Shown: positions 40,744 to 50,362, numbered from the stretch's first letter. The stretch: 64,000 nt of DNA from Chromatiaceae bacterium (GCA_016714645.1 JADKCI010000005.1:186001-250000); one strand, 5' to 3'. A program made the numbers and translations. The notes: generated by a model not told the origin, from the sequence alone.

Positions 40744-41736
40744 TCAAGACTCCCGGCAAGACCCGGCCCGCGCCTCATACCACCGCCAGGCCGTCTCCAC
40801 GATCCGGGGCAGACGCGAATGCAGCGGCCGCCACCCCAGCCGCTCCATGGCGTGCGTGGGATCGGCGACCAGCACGGGCGGATCGCCCGCCCGCCGGGGC
40901 GCCTCCCGCACCGGCACCGGGCGGCCCGCCACCGCCGCGACGGCCGCGATCACCTCCCGCACCGACGCCCCCTGCCCTGTCCCCAGATTGAGCGCTGCGC
41001 TCGCCCCACCGGCCAGCAGGTCATCGAGCGCGCGTACATGGGCAACGGCAAGGTCGGTTACATGGATATAGTCACGCACGGCGGTGCCGTCCGGGGTGGC
41101 ATAGTCACCGCCGAAGATCGCCAGCGCCGGCCCGCCGCCTTGTGCCGCCCGGATCGCCAGCGGGATCAGATGCGTCTCGGGGTCATGGTCCTCGCCGATC
41201 TCACCCTCGGGGTCGGCACCGGCGGCATTAAAGTACCGCAGGTTGATGGCGCGCAGCCCATGGGCGACCTCGAAATCCGCCAGCATCCGCTCGATCATCA
41301 GCTTGGAGGCCCCGTAGGGGTTGATCGGCGTCTGGGGGCAATCCTCGGTGATCGGCACCCGCGCCGGGATGCCATAGGTGGCGCAGGTACTGGAAAAGAT
41401 GAACGGCCGAATGCCGTGATCCCGCACCGCCTCCAGCAGGGTCAGGGTCCCGGCGACATTGTTGCGATAATACTTGCCCGGGTCCTGGACCGACTCGCCC
41501 ACATAGGCATAGGCGGCGAAGTGCATCACCGCCAGCGGGCGGTAGCGCTCGATCAAGGTGTCCAGCCAGGCCCGATCGGCAATATCGCCCTGCTCCAGCG
41601 GCCCCCACCGCACCGCCCAGGGATGACCATAGACCAGGTTGTCGCAGGCAATCGGCTGATAGCCGGCCTGATGGAGGGCCTTACAGGCATGGCTGCCGAT
41701 ATAGCCGGCGCCGCCCGTCACCAAAACAGTCCCCAT
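40744..41736 (-). CDS. galE: UDP-glucose 4-epimerase
   Basis: The 330-aa SDR-type protein has the NAD motif T-G-G-A-G-Y-I-G-S-H, the substrate Ser/Thr block S-S-T-C-A-T-Y-G, and the catalytic Y-G-A-S-K. It interconverts UDP-glucose and UDP-galactose, giving galactose donors for the glycosyltransferases upstream. ATG 41736 starts the Rossmann fold properly; the longer frame upstream is unlikely. It is the last gene of the polysaccharide region. Confidence 0.92.
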   Translation of the reverse strand: MGTVLVTGGAGYIGSHACKALHQAGYQPIACDNLVYGHPWAVRWGPLEQGDIADRAWLDTLIERYRPLAVMHFAAYAYVGESVQDPGKYYRNNVAGTLTLLEAVRDHGIRPFIFSSTCATYGIPARVPITEDCPQTPINPYGASKLMIERMLADFEVAHGLRAINLRYFNAAGADPEGEIGEDHDPETHLIPLAIRAAQGGGPALAIFGGDYATPDGTAVRDYIHVTDLAVAHVRALDDLLAGGASAALNLGTGQGASVREVIAAVAAVAGRPVPVREAPRRAGDPPVLVADPTHAMERLGWRPLHSRLPRIVETAWRWYEARAGSCRES

Positions 41737-41817
41737 CTCCTCAGCCTCCCCCTGAAACCCGCCCCCGCCATCTGCCCCCACTAACAACGCTACCGAAAGG
41801 CCAGAAAAAGAAAGGGA

Positions 41818-42612
41818 TCATGAGCCTTTTCCCCGAGAGAAAAGGCTTCCGATCCCTATTATTTCGCCCAGAAACTCCTTCAGGGCCAGTGAGGTGGCAT
41901 CCAGGGCGCCGGGGCTCGGCAGCCAGCACCAGACCCCACGGCAGCTCCCGAGGGAGCGGTAATCCGCCCCGACGGGAATCACCTCGAGACCCTCGCGCTC
42001 GAACTGCGGCACCGCCCGCCGCAGGTGCCAGGCGGAGGTCACCAGCAGCACCCGATCGATCCCCCGCGGCGCCAGCATAGCCTTGGTAAAGGCGGCATTG
42101 CCCTGGGTATCCCGACTCTCCGCCTCCGCCACCAGCGCCGCGGCCGGCACCCCCAAATCGACGAGCAAGGACGTGATCGCCTCGGCCTCCGGCGCTCGCA
42201 CATCCGGCCCAAGGACCCCACCCGCGCTGACCGCCACTAGCGGCGCGCAGCCAGCGTGATACAGCCGCGCCGCCACCCAGACCCGATCCGAGCCGCTATG
42301 CAACCGCGGACTCACATCCCCGATCAGCCAGGGTTTCACCGCCCCGCCGAGCACCACGATGGCACCCGCCCGAGGACAGTCCGCCGCCGCCATGGGCGGG
42401 AAGTCTGCCTCCAGCCGCCCCATCAAATACCCCGCAACGAGGGGCAACGACGCGGCCCAGACCACCAGGACGCCGCCAGCCATCAACGCCGCCCCCAAAC
42501 GGCGAACCCCTGCCAGCCAGCGCAGCAAGGCGCCGGCGAACACCAAGCCCAGGCCCAACGGCAAGGGCAGGATCAGCGCTGTCACCAGGCGCTTCAGTTC
42601 AATCCAATCCAT
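41818..42612 (-). CDS. YdcF/ElyC-type DUF218 membrane protein
   Basis: The 264-aa protein has two N-terminal membrane helices (about 10-32 and 38-62) and a DUF218 domain with A-I-V-V-L-G-G, E-S-x-D-T-Q-G-N-A and V-T-S-A-W-H-L-R-R-A. ElyC relatives affect envelope polysaccharide and peptidoglycan precursor use; the exact chemistry is not known. It fits a surface-glycan locus. Confidence 0.88.
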   Translation of the reverse strand: MDWIELKRLVTALILPLPLGLGLVFAGALLRWLAGVRRLGAALMAGGVLVVWAASLPLVAGYLMGRLEADFPPMAAADCPRAGAIVVLGGAVKPWLIGDVSPRLHSGSDRVWVAARLYHAGCAPLVAVSAGGVLGPDVRAPEAEAITSLLVDLGVPAAALVAEAESRDTQGNAAFTKAMLAPRGIDRVLLVTSAWHLRRAVPQFEREGLEVIPVGADYRSLGSCRGVWCWLPSPGALDATSLALKEFLGEIIGIGSLFSRGKGS

Positions 42613-42622
42613 TGTGTTATCC

Positions 42623-43045
42623 CTATAAAGAACAAGGTCGGAACCCCTTGTTCGGGAAGATCAGCCGGTAAAGCCGCTGATGCTGTTCGAGCAACAGGCT
42701 AGCGCCCAGGGTGAGGGCCATGGTCAACAGGAAGGAGACCGCCACGGCCAGCCAGACGGAGGCGATGCCAGCCGCCATGAGCCCGGTCAGGCCGGTCTGG
42801 ACGAGGAACTGCCAGACGAAGGAGTGGGCCAGGAAAATAAAGAGGGAACGGCGGCCGACGTAGGCCAAGAGGGTGGAGCGCATGAGCCAGGCCAGGCCCA
42901 GCGGACCATAAAAGGCCGCGATCAGGTAAAGGTCATGAAAGACCAGCTCCAGCGGGTGGTCGAGGGCCAGCAGCCTGCCGCCATTACTCATGCCGTAGCT
43001 GTTCATCCGCACGCTGGCATGGATGCAGAGCACAAAGACTACCAG
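42623..43045 (-). pseudogene. Truncated duplicate of acyltransferase C-terminus
   Basis: From 42641 to 43045 this repeats 44724-45128 without gaps and with few mismatches. It encodes only the last four or so helices of the acyltransferase at 44691-45800. The sequence upstream of the break at 43045 is unrelated. It is a non-functional fragment unless translated from an internal Met. Confidence 0.85.
42641..43045. repeat. 405-bp direct repeat, copy A
   Basis: The match to copy B (44724-45128) is gapless at an offset of 2083 bp. The right end coincides with the start of two TGTCCCCRTAATTC units (43046-43059 and 43066-43079), a possible breakpoint signature. Confidence 0.9.
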
Positions 43046-43079
43046 TGTCCCCATAATTCCGATCCTGTCCCCGTAATTC
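43046..43079. repeat. Two TGTCCCCRTAATTC units
   Basis: Two 14-bp units with one mismatch lie 20 bp apart exactly at the end of the 405-bp duplication. Short repeats of this kind are often scattered in proteobacterial genomes and can serve as recombination points. Confidence 0.5.
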
Positions 43080-43104
43080 GATGGCGCCATTGCTGCAGCC
43101 GATC

Positions 43105-43869
43105 TCAGAGCCAAACCCCTGGGGCCACCCTCCGCAAAACTTGACGCAGTTTCGACTTTAACAAAGTTTTTCCTGTGTGGTAATTTTCACCAGTAAATGC
43201 GGCGATACCAACAGGTGGGCATTCCCGCTTGAATCGAAGCACCACGGTTGGATCATTCCGAAAAGGGAGCACCCTTAACGCAACAAATTCTTCAAGGTGC
43301 GAGCAGCATCTGAGCATCTCCTCGCTCTGGCCAAAAAAGTGATCAAAATAAAAACTTTTTTCGATCAACATCAACTGCGTCCTAGCCTTAATAGGTGATC
43401 CAGTCTCGCGCCTGTAGGCTCGCCGACAGTCAACAGCGAAGCGTATATCTTGATCAAAGGTATCTAATAACTTGGAGATTTCGGGGAATATTAATCGTCC
43501 AGTAACCTTGAGGAAAATATTTGTCCCTGCCAGAAGATGACTATTGGTCACCGCGTACTCGAGATGTCCAAGCTCGGAATAACCGTAATGCATCCCGGCC
43601 GGCCGTGAGTTGCCCCCGAATGTCAGCCATTCTATCGGCAGATTCGCCGCCGATTCAGCTAGCCGGGTTTTCAACAATGTCAGCTCACCGCCAGAATTTT
43701 CGCAAAACACTACTCCCTTTATCCTCTGGTCGGTGATGCGTGCCCAAAACCCCAAGGCATGCACATAGTCTTCCGTCCGTAATCGTGGATCTGCACGTTG
43801 CACTGCATTGGAATAGAGCCCCGGATTCAGAGTCGCGGTCATCAATACCACAAGCGGCTGAGTGAACAT
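43105..43869 (-). CDS. Uncharacterised protein, possible glycosyltransferase
   Basis: The 254-aa protein starts with V-V-L-M-T-A-T-L-N-P-G, followed by R-x-x-D-Y-x-x-A-L-x-F-W and G-V-V-F-C-E-N-S-G-G. This beta-alpha-beta start and the E-N-S motif resemble poorly characterised polysaccharide-locus proteins that may have a GT-A-like fold. There is no membrane helix. The gene is more AT-rich than its neighbours, suggesting recent acquisition. I cannot name a substrate. Confidence 0.6.
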   Translation of the reverse strand: MFTQPLVVLMTATLNPGLYSNAVQRADPRLRTEDYVHALGFWARITDQRIKGVVFCENSGGELTLLKTRLAESAANLPIEWLTFGGNSRPAGMHYGYSELGHLEYAVTNSHLLAGTNIFLKVTGRLIFPEISKLLDTFDQDIRFAVDCRRAYRRETGSPIKARTQLMLIEKSFYFDHFFGQSEEMLRCCSHLEEFVALRVLPFRNDPTVVLRFKRECPPVGIAAFTGENYHTGKTLLKSKLRQVLRRVAPGVWL

Positions 43870-43920
43870 GCACTTCCCCTCAGTTGACCAGTTGGCACAT
43901 GCTAAAATAACGCATCAACA

Positions 43921-44592
43921 TTAAACCGAATCCGCAGATTTCACTGCGCGGACAAGGTACTGGTGCACCAGAAAATCTCGTAGCGTTCCCGCGAGCAACA
44001 TGTTTGCAATACAAGCGGCGCCACCTGATATCGATTTAATGCTTCGAAAGCGTATCGGACCGGTCATGCCGATTTGTTGAATTTCAAATCCAGCGCTTTT
44101 AAAAAGCGCAACCACCGATCGCCGGGTGAAGAAGCGCAAATGCGTCTTGTCCAGTATGCCCGCCGCCTGATACTGCCACTCACCCTTGAAGAGAAGCGGA
44201 AGAAGCACTTTGAGATTTCTTACATTAGGGATACTCGCAATGATGACTCCAGTCGGAGAAAGTAAGGGCTTGAATTCCTGCAAACGCGTCCACGGATCGC
44301 GAAGATGCTCCAGAACATCAAGTAAAAGCAGTAAGTCCACCTGCCCTACATAGGGTTCAAGTTGTTCTAATCCCTCATCCAGATCAGTTACCACAACTCG
44401 ATCCAGCACTGTAGCCGCAATTGCTGCCACCCGTTGATCGACTTCCACTCCGATAGTCGTAATGCCTTCTCGGACCTGCTTCAGCCAACGTGAGGTCACC
44501 CCCGTGCCACATCCGACGTCCATGACTAACGACGGGCTTTCAGGCAGAAAGCTCTCGATCTCGTCTCGCAATACGTTGAAATAACCGGACAT
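43921..44592 (-). CDS. Class I SAM-dependent methyltransferase
   Basis: The 223-aa protein has the SAM-binding motif V-M-D-V-G-C-G-T-G-V, then L-L-L-L-D-V-L-E-H-L and a late F-K-S-A-G-F-E-I. The pattern matches UbiG/COQ5-like methyltransferases common in O-antigen and capsule loci. It probably methylates a sugar or lipid-linked intermediate. It is AT-rich like the gene at 43105 and lies between the two copies of the 405-bp repeat. Confidence 0.85.
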   Translation of the reverse strand: MSGYFNVLRDEIESFLPESPSLVMDVGCGTGVTSRWLKQVREGITTIGVEVDQRVAAIAATVLDRVVVTDLDEGLEQLEPYVGQVDLLLLLDVLEHLRDPWTRLQEFKPLLSPTGVIIASIPNVRNLKVLLPLLFKGEWQYQAAGILDKTHLRFFTRRSVVALFKSAGFEIQQIGMTGPIRFRSIKSISGGAACIANMLLAGTLRDFLVHQYLVRAVKSADSV

Positions 44593-44690
44593 ATCAGCGG
44601 CCTACGTTTTTCCCCGTGCACTCGGGGAATCAGTATCTGAGGGAAGCCTTCGAGCGCGCTGCCCTGTGTAGAAAAAACACGAAAAAACGG

Positions 44691-45800
44691 TCAGCACCCT
44701 TTTCCTGGTGAGGAAATGGTGTTGACCCCCTTATTCGGAAAGATCAGCCGGTAAAGCCGCTGGTGCTGTTCGAATAACAGGCTGGCACCCAGGGTGAGGG
44801 CCATGGTCAGCAGGAAGGAGACCGCCACGGCCAGCCAGACGGAGGCGATGCCAGCCGCCATGAGCCCGGTCAGGCCGGTCTGGACGAGGAACTGCCAGAC
44901 GAAGGAGTGGGCCAGGAAAATAAAGAGGGAACGGCGGCCGACGTAGGCCAGGAGGGTGGAGCGCATGAGCCAGGCCAGGCCCAGCAGACCGAAAAAGGCC
45001 GCGATCAGGTAAAGGTCATGAAAGACCAGCTCCAGCGGGTGGTCGAGGGCCAGCAGCCTGCCGCCATTACTCATGCCGTAGCTGTTCATCCGCACGCTGG
45101 CATGGATGCAGAGCACAAAGACTACCAGGCAGGCGGCGTGAAACCACACCCGCCCCCCCCAGCGCGCCCACAAGGCCCCCACCGCGACACCCAGGGGGAA
45201 CAGGAACAGCACCAGATCCAGGCTCCAGGGCACCACCGCCGTCAGGCTCCGCGGCGCCAGGCCCAGCAGGCCATGGGCGAGCAGGGCGCCGCCCAACAGG
45301 GACCCTCGCGCCTTGGGTCCCGCCGCGCGGTAGGCCCCGAGCAACACCACCATCGCGAACAGGGCGGGCAGAAACCAGAAGAGGCCAAAGCCGCAGGCCT
45401 CCTTATAGTGCTCCTGATCGGAGATCACCACCGCCAGCACCACCTTGCCGGCCCAGTCCGACAGGGCGGCCGCCTCCCAGGGCACCATGAAGAGCAAGTA
45501 CAGCAGGCAGGCCAGGGCAAAAAACAGCAAGTGCGGCACGAAATAGCGCGCCAGCCGGTCCTTCAGCCCCGCCCGGCCAACCGCGGCGCCGGGCACGATA
45601 AACGGCAGCACCAAAAAACAGGCGACGTGAAAGTTGTACAGGACATTGAAGCACAGCGGGCAGGCCGCGAAGAAGAGGATGTTATGGCCGAGCACGATGA
45701 GGCTGATAAGGATGCCCTTGAAGGCATCCACCATCGCCCGGTCCGGGGCCGACGAAGCACTTTTCATCCCCTGGGTCATGACAAAAAGGGGCAACCGCAT
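44691..45800 (-). CDS. Acyltransferase 3 family membrane protein
   Basis: The 369-aa protein has about ten membrane helices. F-K-G-I-L-I-S-L-I-V-L-G-H-N near the start matches the acyltransferase 3 family, where this His is catalytic, and F-I-F-L-A-H-S-F-V-W is near the end. Such proteins add acetyl or other acyl groups to surface sugars. Met at 45779 and 45767 are other possible starts. Its C-terminal third is duplicated at 42641-43045. Confidence 0.82.
   Translation of the reverse strand: MRLPLFVMTQGMKSASSAPDRAMVDAFKGILISLIVLGHNILFFAACPLCFNVLYNFHVACFLVLPFIVPGAAVGRAGLKDRLARYFVPHLLFFALACLLYLLFMVPWEAAALSDWAGKVVLAVVISDQEHYKEACGFGLFWFLPALFAMVVLLGAYRAAGPKARGSLLGGALLAHGLLGLAPRSLTAVVPWSLDLVLFLFPLGVAVGALWARWGGRVWFHAACLVVFVLCIHASVRMNSYGMSNGGRLLALDHPLELVFHDLYLIAAFFGLLGLAWLMRSTLLAYVGRRSLFIFLAHSFVWQFLVQTGLTGLMAAGIASVWLAVAVSFLLTMALTLGASLLFEQHQRLYRLIFPNKGVNTISSPGKGC
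44724..45128. repeat. 405-bp direct repeat, copy B
   Basis: This copy sits inside the intact acyltransferase gene and is the likely source of copy A. The two copies flank the AT-rich genes at 43105-44592, so recombination between them would delete those genes. Confidence 0.9.
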
Positions 45801-45877
45801 GGGTTCGACCAGGCTGGCTCCGCATTGCGATAGCCGTAACCATCAGGAAGGTTTTGCGCCATGTCTGACCCCTTTTT

Positions 45878-47254
45878 TTATCTTTCCGCTCGCAGCTCGA
45901 TGCCGGCCATGGCCAGGGAAAACAGCATCCCTGCCACCAGACCGAGCAGGATCAGGATGGCGTGATCCCCGTACACCTGGGTGGCAACGGTAAAGGTGGC
46001 GATGTTGGCGATCAGCAGGGCGGCGAACGACGCCGCATAGTACGACAGGCTTTCACTGGCTTGCGCCAACAGCCGGAAGCCCTCCCACAGCCGCCGCGCG
46101 ATACGGTACAGCAGCCAGAGAATGACCAGGGCGCCAGGGATGCCCAACTCGATGACAATCTTCCCCAACCCCGCCTCGGCCGCGCCGCCGACGGCCCCAG
46201 ACACGCCGCCGGCATATTGCGTGCCTTGCGCCGAGACCCCCGCACCCAGGCCGATCCCCGCGGAGCGCGACACGGCCGATCGCAGCAAATCCAGGGATGT
46301 CTGGAAGCGCCCGCTCACGTCACCGAACACGGTTACGCCGCGCTCGAAATACAAGTCCGACTCGGAGTTCCGCTCCTGGGGATCCAGCAGGGTCAGCGCA
46401 AAGGACCCCACCACACCGAGCACCAGCAGCGTCAAGGTCTGGCGGTTCACACCCTTGTGCAAAAAGGCCAGCAGCGCCCACTGCACCGCCACGAAGATGG
46501 TCAGAGCCATCAACATCTTGCGCCGGCCGGTCAGAAGGATGGCACCCACCAGCGCCACCACCAGCAGCCCTGCAATGATTCGGTACGTCAGCGAGGGGCG
46601 GCGGGTCGCCAGCATGATCAGAATGGCGGCGGCGGTGGCGGCGTGCCAGGCGGCGATCTCGCCCACCCGGAACAGGCCGGGGTGGGAATCCAGCGCGGTA
46701 CCCACGTCGTAAATGACCAACTGGCTGCCGACGAAGGAGCCGATGTCCCGGAGGATGGGCCACTGGTCCGAAAACTCCAGCGACAGGTAAACCGTCAGCG
46801 CCGCCGGCGTCATGATCAGGACATAGGCCGTCAGGAAGGCGGTGATCCGCCGCTCCGTGGAGGCAAAGGCCACCCCCAGCAGCAGGGCGGCGACGGGGCC
46901 GAAGTAAAAGAGCAGCCCGAGCACCGGCACCTGTGGATTGCCCCAGCGAACCAGGGCGTGGCCCGCCTGCGCCAGGACCACCAAAAAAAACAATCCCCAG
47001 GCCACCTTCAGCCGGGGGTCGTACAGGTAGAGCGGGCGCAAGCTCCGCACCGCCCCCCCGACGAATGCCGTGGCGAACACCGTCCCGAAGGTCATGGTCG
47101 TCCACAGCAGGTAATAGGCCGGTACACCGGGCGTAAGCTTACGGAACACATCCTGCAACACGGCGACGACCAGGATCGCCAACAGACCCCGGCGCCAGTC
47201 GCCGAGCGTCAGCGCGATCACGAAAAAGGCAACGAGGGCGGCAAGTTCGATCAT
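45878..47254 (-). CDS. O-antigen ligase/polymerase-like membrane protein
   Basis: The 458-aa protein has about eleven membrane helices and a large periplasmic loop containing S-G-R-F-Q-T-S-L-D-L and G-I-G-L-G-A-G, typical of the Wzy/WaaL (O-antigen ligase) superfamily. It would polymerise or transfer glycan chains at the periplasmic face. ATG 47254 is chosen as the start of the first helix; the longer frame covers the upstream gene. It follows that gene by 4 bp. Confidence 0.75.
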   Translation of the reverse strand: MIELAALVAFFVIALTLGDWRRGLLAILVVAVLQDVFRKLTPGVPAYYLLWTTMTFGTVFATAFVGGAVRSLRPLYLYDPRLKVAWGLFFLVVLAQAGHALVRWGNPQVPVLGLLFYFGPVAALLLGVAFASTERRITAFLTAYVLIMTPAALTVYLSLEFSDQWPILRDIGSFVGSQLVIYDVGTALDSHPGLFRVGEIAAWHAATAAAILIMLATRRPSLTYRIIAGLLVVALVGAILLTGRRKMLMALTIFVAVQWALLAFLHKGVNRQTLTLLVLGVVGSFALTLLDPQERNSESDLYFERGVTVFGDVSGRFQTSLDLLRSAVSRSAGIGLGAGVSAQGTQYAGGVSGAVGGAAEAGLGKIVIELGIPGALVILWLLYRIARRLWEGFRLLAQASESLSYYAASFAALLIANIATFTVATQVYGDHAILILLGLVAGMLFSLAMAGIELRAER

Positions 47255-47258
47255 GGGG

Positions 47259-48083
47259 TTAAGGCGCGGACCCCGCAGGCAAAGCCAACAGGTTGCCAAG
47301 CGCAGTGTCCTCTGCCTTAACAGACACGAGCCCACCGCGCCGGCCGAAACGATACAGAGCGTATCCCCAGTCCACGAGCAGTCGCCGCGGCTCCTCTCCC
47401 CCAGAAAGCTCCACCAGAATCGCCGCGATCCGTTGACGTTCCAAGTGCCGGCGTGCGCCTTCCAGTGCTTGCAACTCATGGCCCTCGACATCGAGCTTCC
47501 AGAGCTTGACCTCCGGGATGCGATTTTCGTCAAGAAAAGAGTCCAGGGTGGTCATCGGCAGGGAAAGGGTCTGCAAGTGTTGCTGCCGGTACCAATCTGT
47601 CCTAGTGGTCGAGCGCGCGCCATCGACCTGCATGATCACTGTTTCATCGGCGCTGGAAAGTCCCTTCCTGATCACCCTGACCGCCCATTTGGGGTAGCGC
47701 GCAAGGCACTCATCCAACCAGTCGGCGGCCGACGGCAAGGGCTCAAACGCGAACAGCTCGACCCCGGGCAACGGCGCCAAATACAGGGCCATCTGGCCAA
47801 TATTGGCGCCGGAATCGATAACGACGCCTCCCCGATTCAACCAGCGGCGCAGCCAGCCCATTTGCGCGGGTCCCTCGTAATCCCCATAGACGATCCAGCG
47901 CTCGCACGGATGCTCCAGATCCAGCTTCCACACCGTGCCGTTCGACGCCTCCACCCAGACGATACCTTCCCGCGCCAACTGGCGGCCGTGAAGGCGTTCG
48001 AGTACACCAAGCTTATGGGGCAGCGGCAGGGACCTGAGTAGCCGCAGCCAGGCGGGAAGATGAATCGATACGGGGTTACTCAA
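47259..48083 (-). CDS. FkbM-family methyltransferase
   Basis: The 274-aa protein has V-V-I-D-S-G-A-N-I-G-Q (SAM motif), L-F-A-F-E-P-L-P and the FkbM signature L-W-K-L-D-V-E-G-H-E-L. FkbM enzymes make O-methyl groups on sugars or other hydroxyls. It overlaps the upstream fusion gene by ATGA and is one of four FkbM-type domains in this locus. Confidence 0.88.
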   Translation of the reverse strand: MSNPVSIHLPAWLRLLRSLPLPHKLGVLERLHGRQLAREGIVWVEASNGTVWKLDLEHPCERWIVYGDYEGPAQMGWLRRWLNRGGVVIDSGANIGQMALYLAPLPGVELFAFEPLPSAADWLDECLARYPKWAVRVIRKGLSSADETVIMQVDGARSTTRTDWYRQQHLQTLSLPMTTLDSFLDENRIPEVKLWKLDVEGHELQALEGARRHLERQRIAAILVELSGGEEPRRLLVDWGYALYRFGRRGGLVSVKAEDTALGNLLALPAGSAP

Positions 48084-49975
48084 CTCTGCCTCTTATTTGT
48101 AAATTCTACCGGTCTTGCCCACACATCCAGATGTGCGCCTGCCGCGAGCATCCAATCTGCAGGATCGAGAAGCTGACCGTTAAGCCTACAAAGTTCATAA
48201 CCACCCACCTGGGAAAAAAACTGGACATAGTCCTGGAAGCCCTTCCCACTGTTAATCGTACCCCAGGAATACTCAAAAATTATGCACGGCCGGTAAGTGC
48301 TTATCGTCCTTTTCGCTCCCAGCAGGGCTTCTAACTCATAACCTTCGATGTCAATTTTTATCCAGTTTGGCGGTGGAATTTCGCCATCGAAGACGAGACG
48401 ATCCAGGCAAACCTGAGTTACTTCGCCCCGTTTCGCGGACTCCTGAGGAGCGATCGCGGTTGCGTGAACCGAATGCTCGGTAAAGAAAAATGGGATCACG
48501 GCGTCATCCGCGCCAACAGCGACACCGAGCACCTGTAAATTACGCAAGCCATTTAATTGGCTTGCCAACCCAATATTGTCGGCAAGTATCCGTTGAGGTT
48601 CAAACGAAATTACATGGATATCATCATCTTGCCTCACGTAAGCCAGCTCCAAGCTGATATACCCGACATTGGCGCCAATATCATAAAAGACATCCCCGGC
48701 AGCAATATTTTGGTTAATCACTCGAAAAACCCAATAATCCCAGCTATGTTCCTGCATCAACATCGTTGTGTAAACGTCAAGGGCTTCGGCCACTATCGGC
48801 AACAAGGCGCCATGACGGGTAACCATCGAGTGGTGAATCCAAGGCTTGAGGAATTTTCCTAGCTTCCTTGGAAAATAGCCTTTTCCTATTGGAGTTAACT
48901 TCGCTACCCAGAACGCAAAATTTAGTGAAAAGCAATTTGTAGCCTTCCAGCGTGCTAGTTCGCTCTTGTTATCAATCTTCATAGTTGCCCTGTAAAAAGA
49001 GACTTCAGATCCGTTTGTTTGCTTTCCTGAGGGACGGATGACCCGCAACAATTTCCACCATGCCTTGAAATGCAGAGGCCATGACGCGACGGCCTGATAA
49101 AGATACCGACGGGCAGCAGCGGGATCTCGATTCTGGAGAAGGCTACCCAAGAAATAGTTAAATCTGGCCAGAACCAAACCCGGAAACACTATTTCATCCG
49201 TCCGGGATTTTTCAAATTCCGCTTGCAGACGATCCAGCACTGTCCGTTCGCTTTCTCCCCGCCACCGGCAGGCGCAACACTCGAAAATCGCGTCGGTGGC
49301 CAGAACCTGTTGCTTGCGACGCAGGTGGCTGATCGAGCCTGGTTGCCAAACAGCGCGATAAAGTATTTCGGAGGTAGCCGCGCAACGGCCCTGCTCTACC
49401 AGCCGCATCCAAAGATCCAAATCCTGCGCGACCCGAAATTCCGGGCGATAGCCGCCGACGGCGTGATAGGCGGCCTGGTGAAACATCACGCTGCCGTGAT
49501 GCGATGGTCCCCGAATGTGCTTGCTGTCGAGTTGCTCAAGACCCCGTTGCAACTCGTCGCCGTGCTGAACCTGCTCGTACAAAAGCTCACCCGCCGGTCC
49601 GACAAACCGGGTGCCGCAGGCGGTCAGCACCACCTCGGGGTTTGAGGCCAGGAAGGCGGACTGCCGAGCCAGCCGCCCCGGCAGGGAGATATCCCCCGCG
49701 TCCTGCCGGGCGATGAACGGGCCCCTTGCCTCGGCGCAACCGTGGATCAAGGCCCGCGTCAGCCCCCTGTTGTCCTGGTGAATCACCCGCAGCCGCTCAT
49801 CGCGCCGGGCATGGTCATCAAGCAGTGCCCCGCTGCCGTCGGTCGAGCCATCGTCGACCACGATGAACTCGAACGCCACGCCTTCCTGCGCCAGGACACC
49901 ATCCAGGGTTTCCGTCAGCGTCGCGGCGCCGTTGAAGACGCTCATGACCACGGTAACGAGCGGATCGTCACTCAT
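48080..49975 (-). CDS. GT2 glycosyltransferase-FkbM methyltransferase fusion
   Basis: Residues 1-240 are a GT2 domain (V-T-V-V-M-S-V-F-N-G, V-V-D-D-G-S-T-D-G-S, A-R-Q-D-A-G-D). A helical middle follows. Residues about 425-620 are an FkbM methyltransferase (F-Y-D-I-G-A-N-V-G-Y, I-S-F-E-P-Q, W-I-K-I-D-I-E-G-Y-E-L). The enzyme could add a sugar and methylate it or its neighbour. The first 250 codons are GC-rich and the rest clearly more AT-rich, so the gene looks like a recent join of two sources. No frameshift separates the parts. Confidence 0.85.
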   Translation of the reverse strand: MSDDPLVTVVMSVFNGAATLTETLDGVLAQEGVAFEFIVVDDGSTDGSGALLDDHARRDERLRVIHQDNRGLTRALIHGCAEARGPFIARQDAGDISLPGRLARQSAFLASNPEVVLTACGTRFVGPAGELLYEQVQHGDELQRGLEQLDSKHIRGPSHHGSVMFHQAAYHAVGGYRPEFRVAQDLDLWMRLVEQGRCAATSEILYRAVWQPGSISHLRRKQQVLATDAIFECCACRWRGESERTVLDRLQAEFEKSRTDEIVFPGLVLARFNYFLGSLLQNRDPAAARRYLYQAVASWPLHFKAWWKLLRVIRPSGKQTNGSEVSFYRATMKIDNKSELARWKATNCFSLNFAFWVAKLTPIGKGYFPRKLGKFLKPWIHHSMVTRHGALLPIVAEALDVYTTMLMQEHSWDYWVFRVINQNIAAGDVFYDIGANVGYISLELAYVRQDDDIHVISFEPQRILADNIGLASQLNGLRNLQVLGVAVGADDAVIPFFFTEHSVHATAIAPQESAKRGEVTQVCLDRLVFDGEIPPPNWIKIDIEGYELEALLGAKRTISTYRPCIIFEYSWGTINSGKGFQDYVQFFSQVGGYELCRLNGQLLDPADWMLAAGAHLDVWARPVEFTNKRQS

Positions 49976-50122
49976 GGCCGGAACTTATCCGTATTGCAGG
50001 ACAGCCGACATCCCCGTTCCCAACCAAAAAGGCCAGCAGCCAAACCGTAAAGTCGGAAATCCAAGCCGTTACCCCGTTCAGAACGGCTTGTGCTGCGGGC
50101 CACTGAGAAGAGCTTTCTGGAT

Positions 50123-50362
50123 TCACTGCCTGGGTAGCAACAGATCGTCGCTGTCCAGGTACTGGACGAAGTCGCCGCGGGCCACTTGCCGGACCGCCTC
50201 TCGCGCGACGCCCGGGCCGCCGTTGGCGATGTGGAGGACGCGAACCATGGCGGGATTGCCTGCCATCAATTCCTTCGCGACGCGACCGGTATCATCCATG
50301 GACCCGTCATCGACGATGGTGACCTCAATCGGCCGATAGGTCTGGTCCAGCACGCTAGCCAC
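50123..50362 (-). pseudogene. Truncated GT2 glycosyltransferase fragment
   Basis: The fragment reads Q-T-Y-R-P-I-E-V-T-I-V-D-D-G-S then Q-Y-L-D-S-D-D-L-L-L-P-R and stops. The first beta strand and everything after the DXD region are missing. It resembles the intact GT2 at 56627-57634 in both protein and DNA. The upstream part of its frame is the tail of the neighbouring GT4 gene, so it has no start of its own. Confidence 0.75.
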
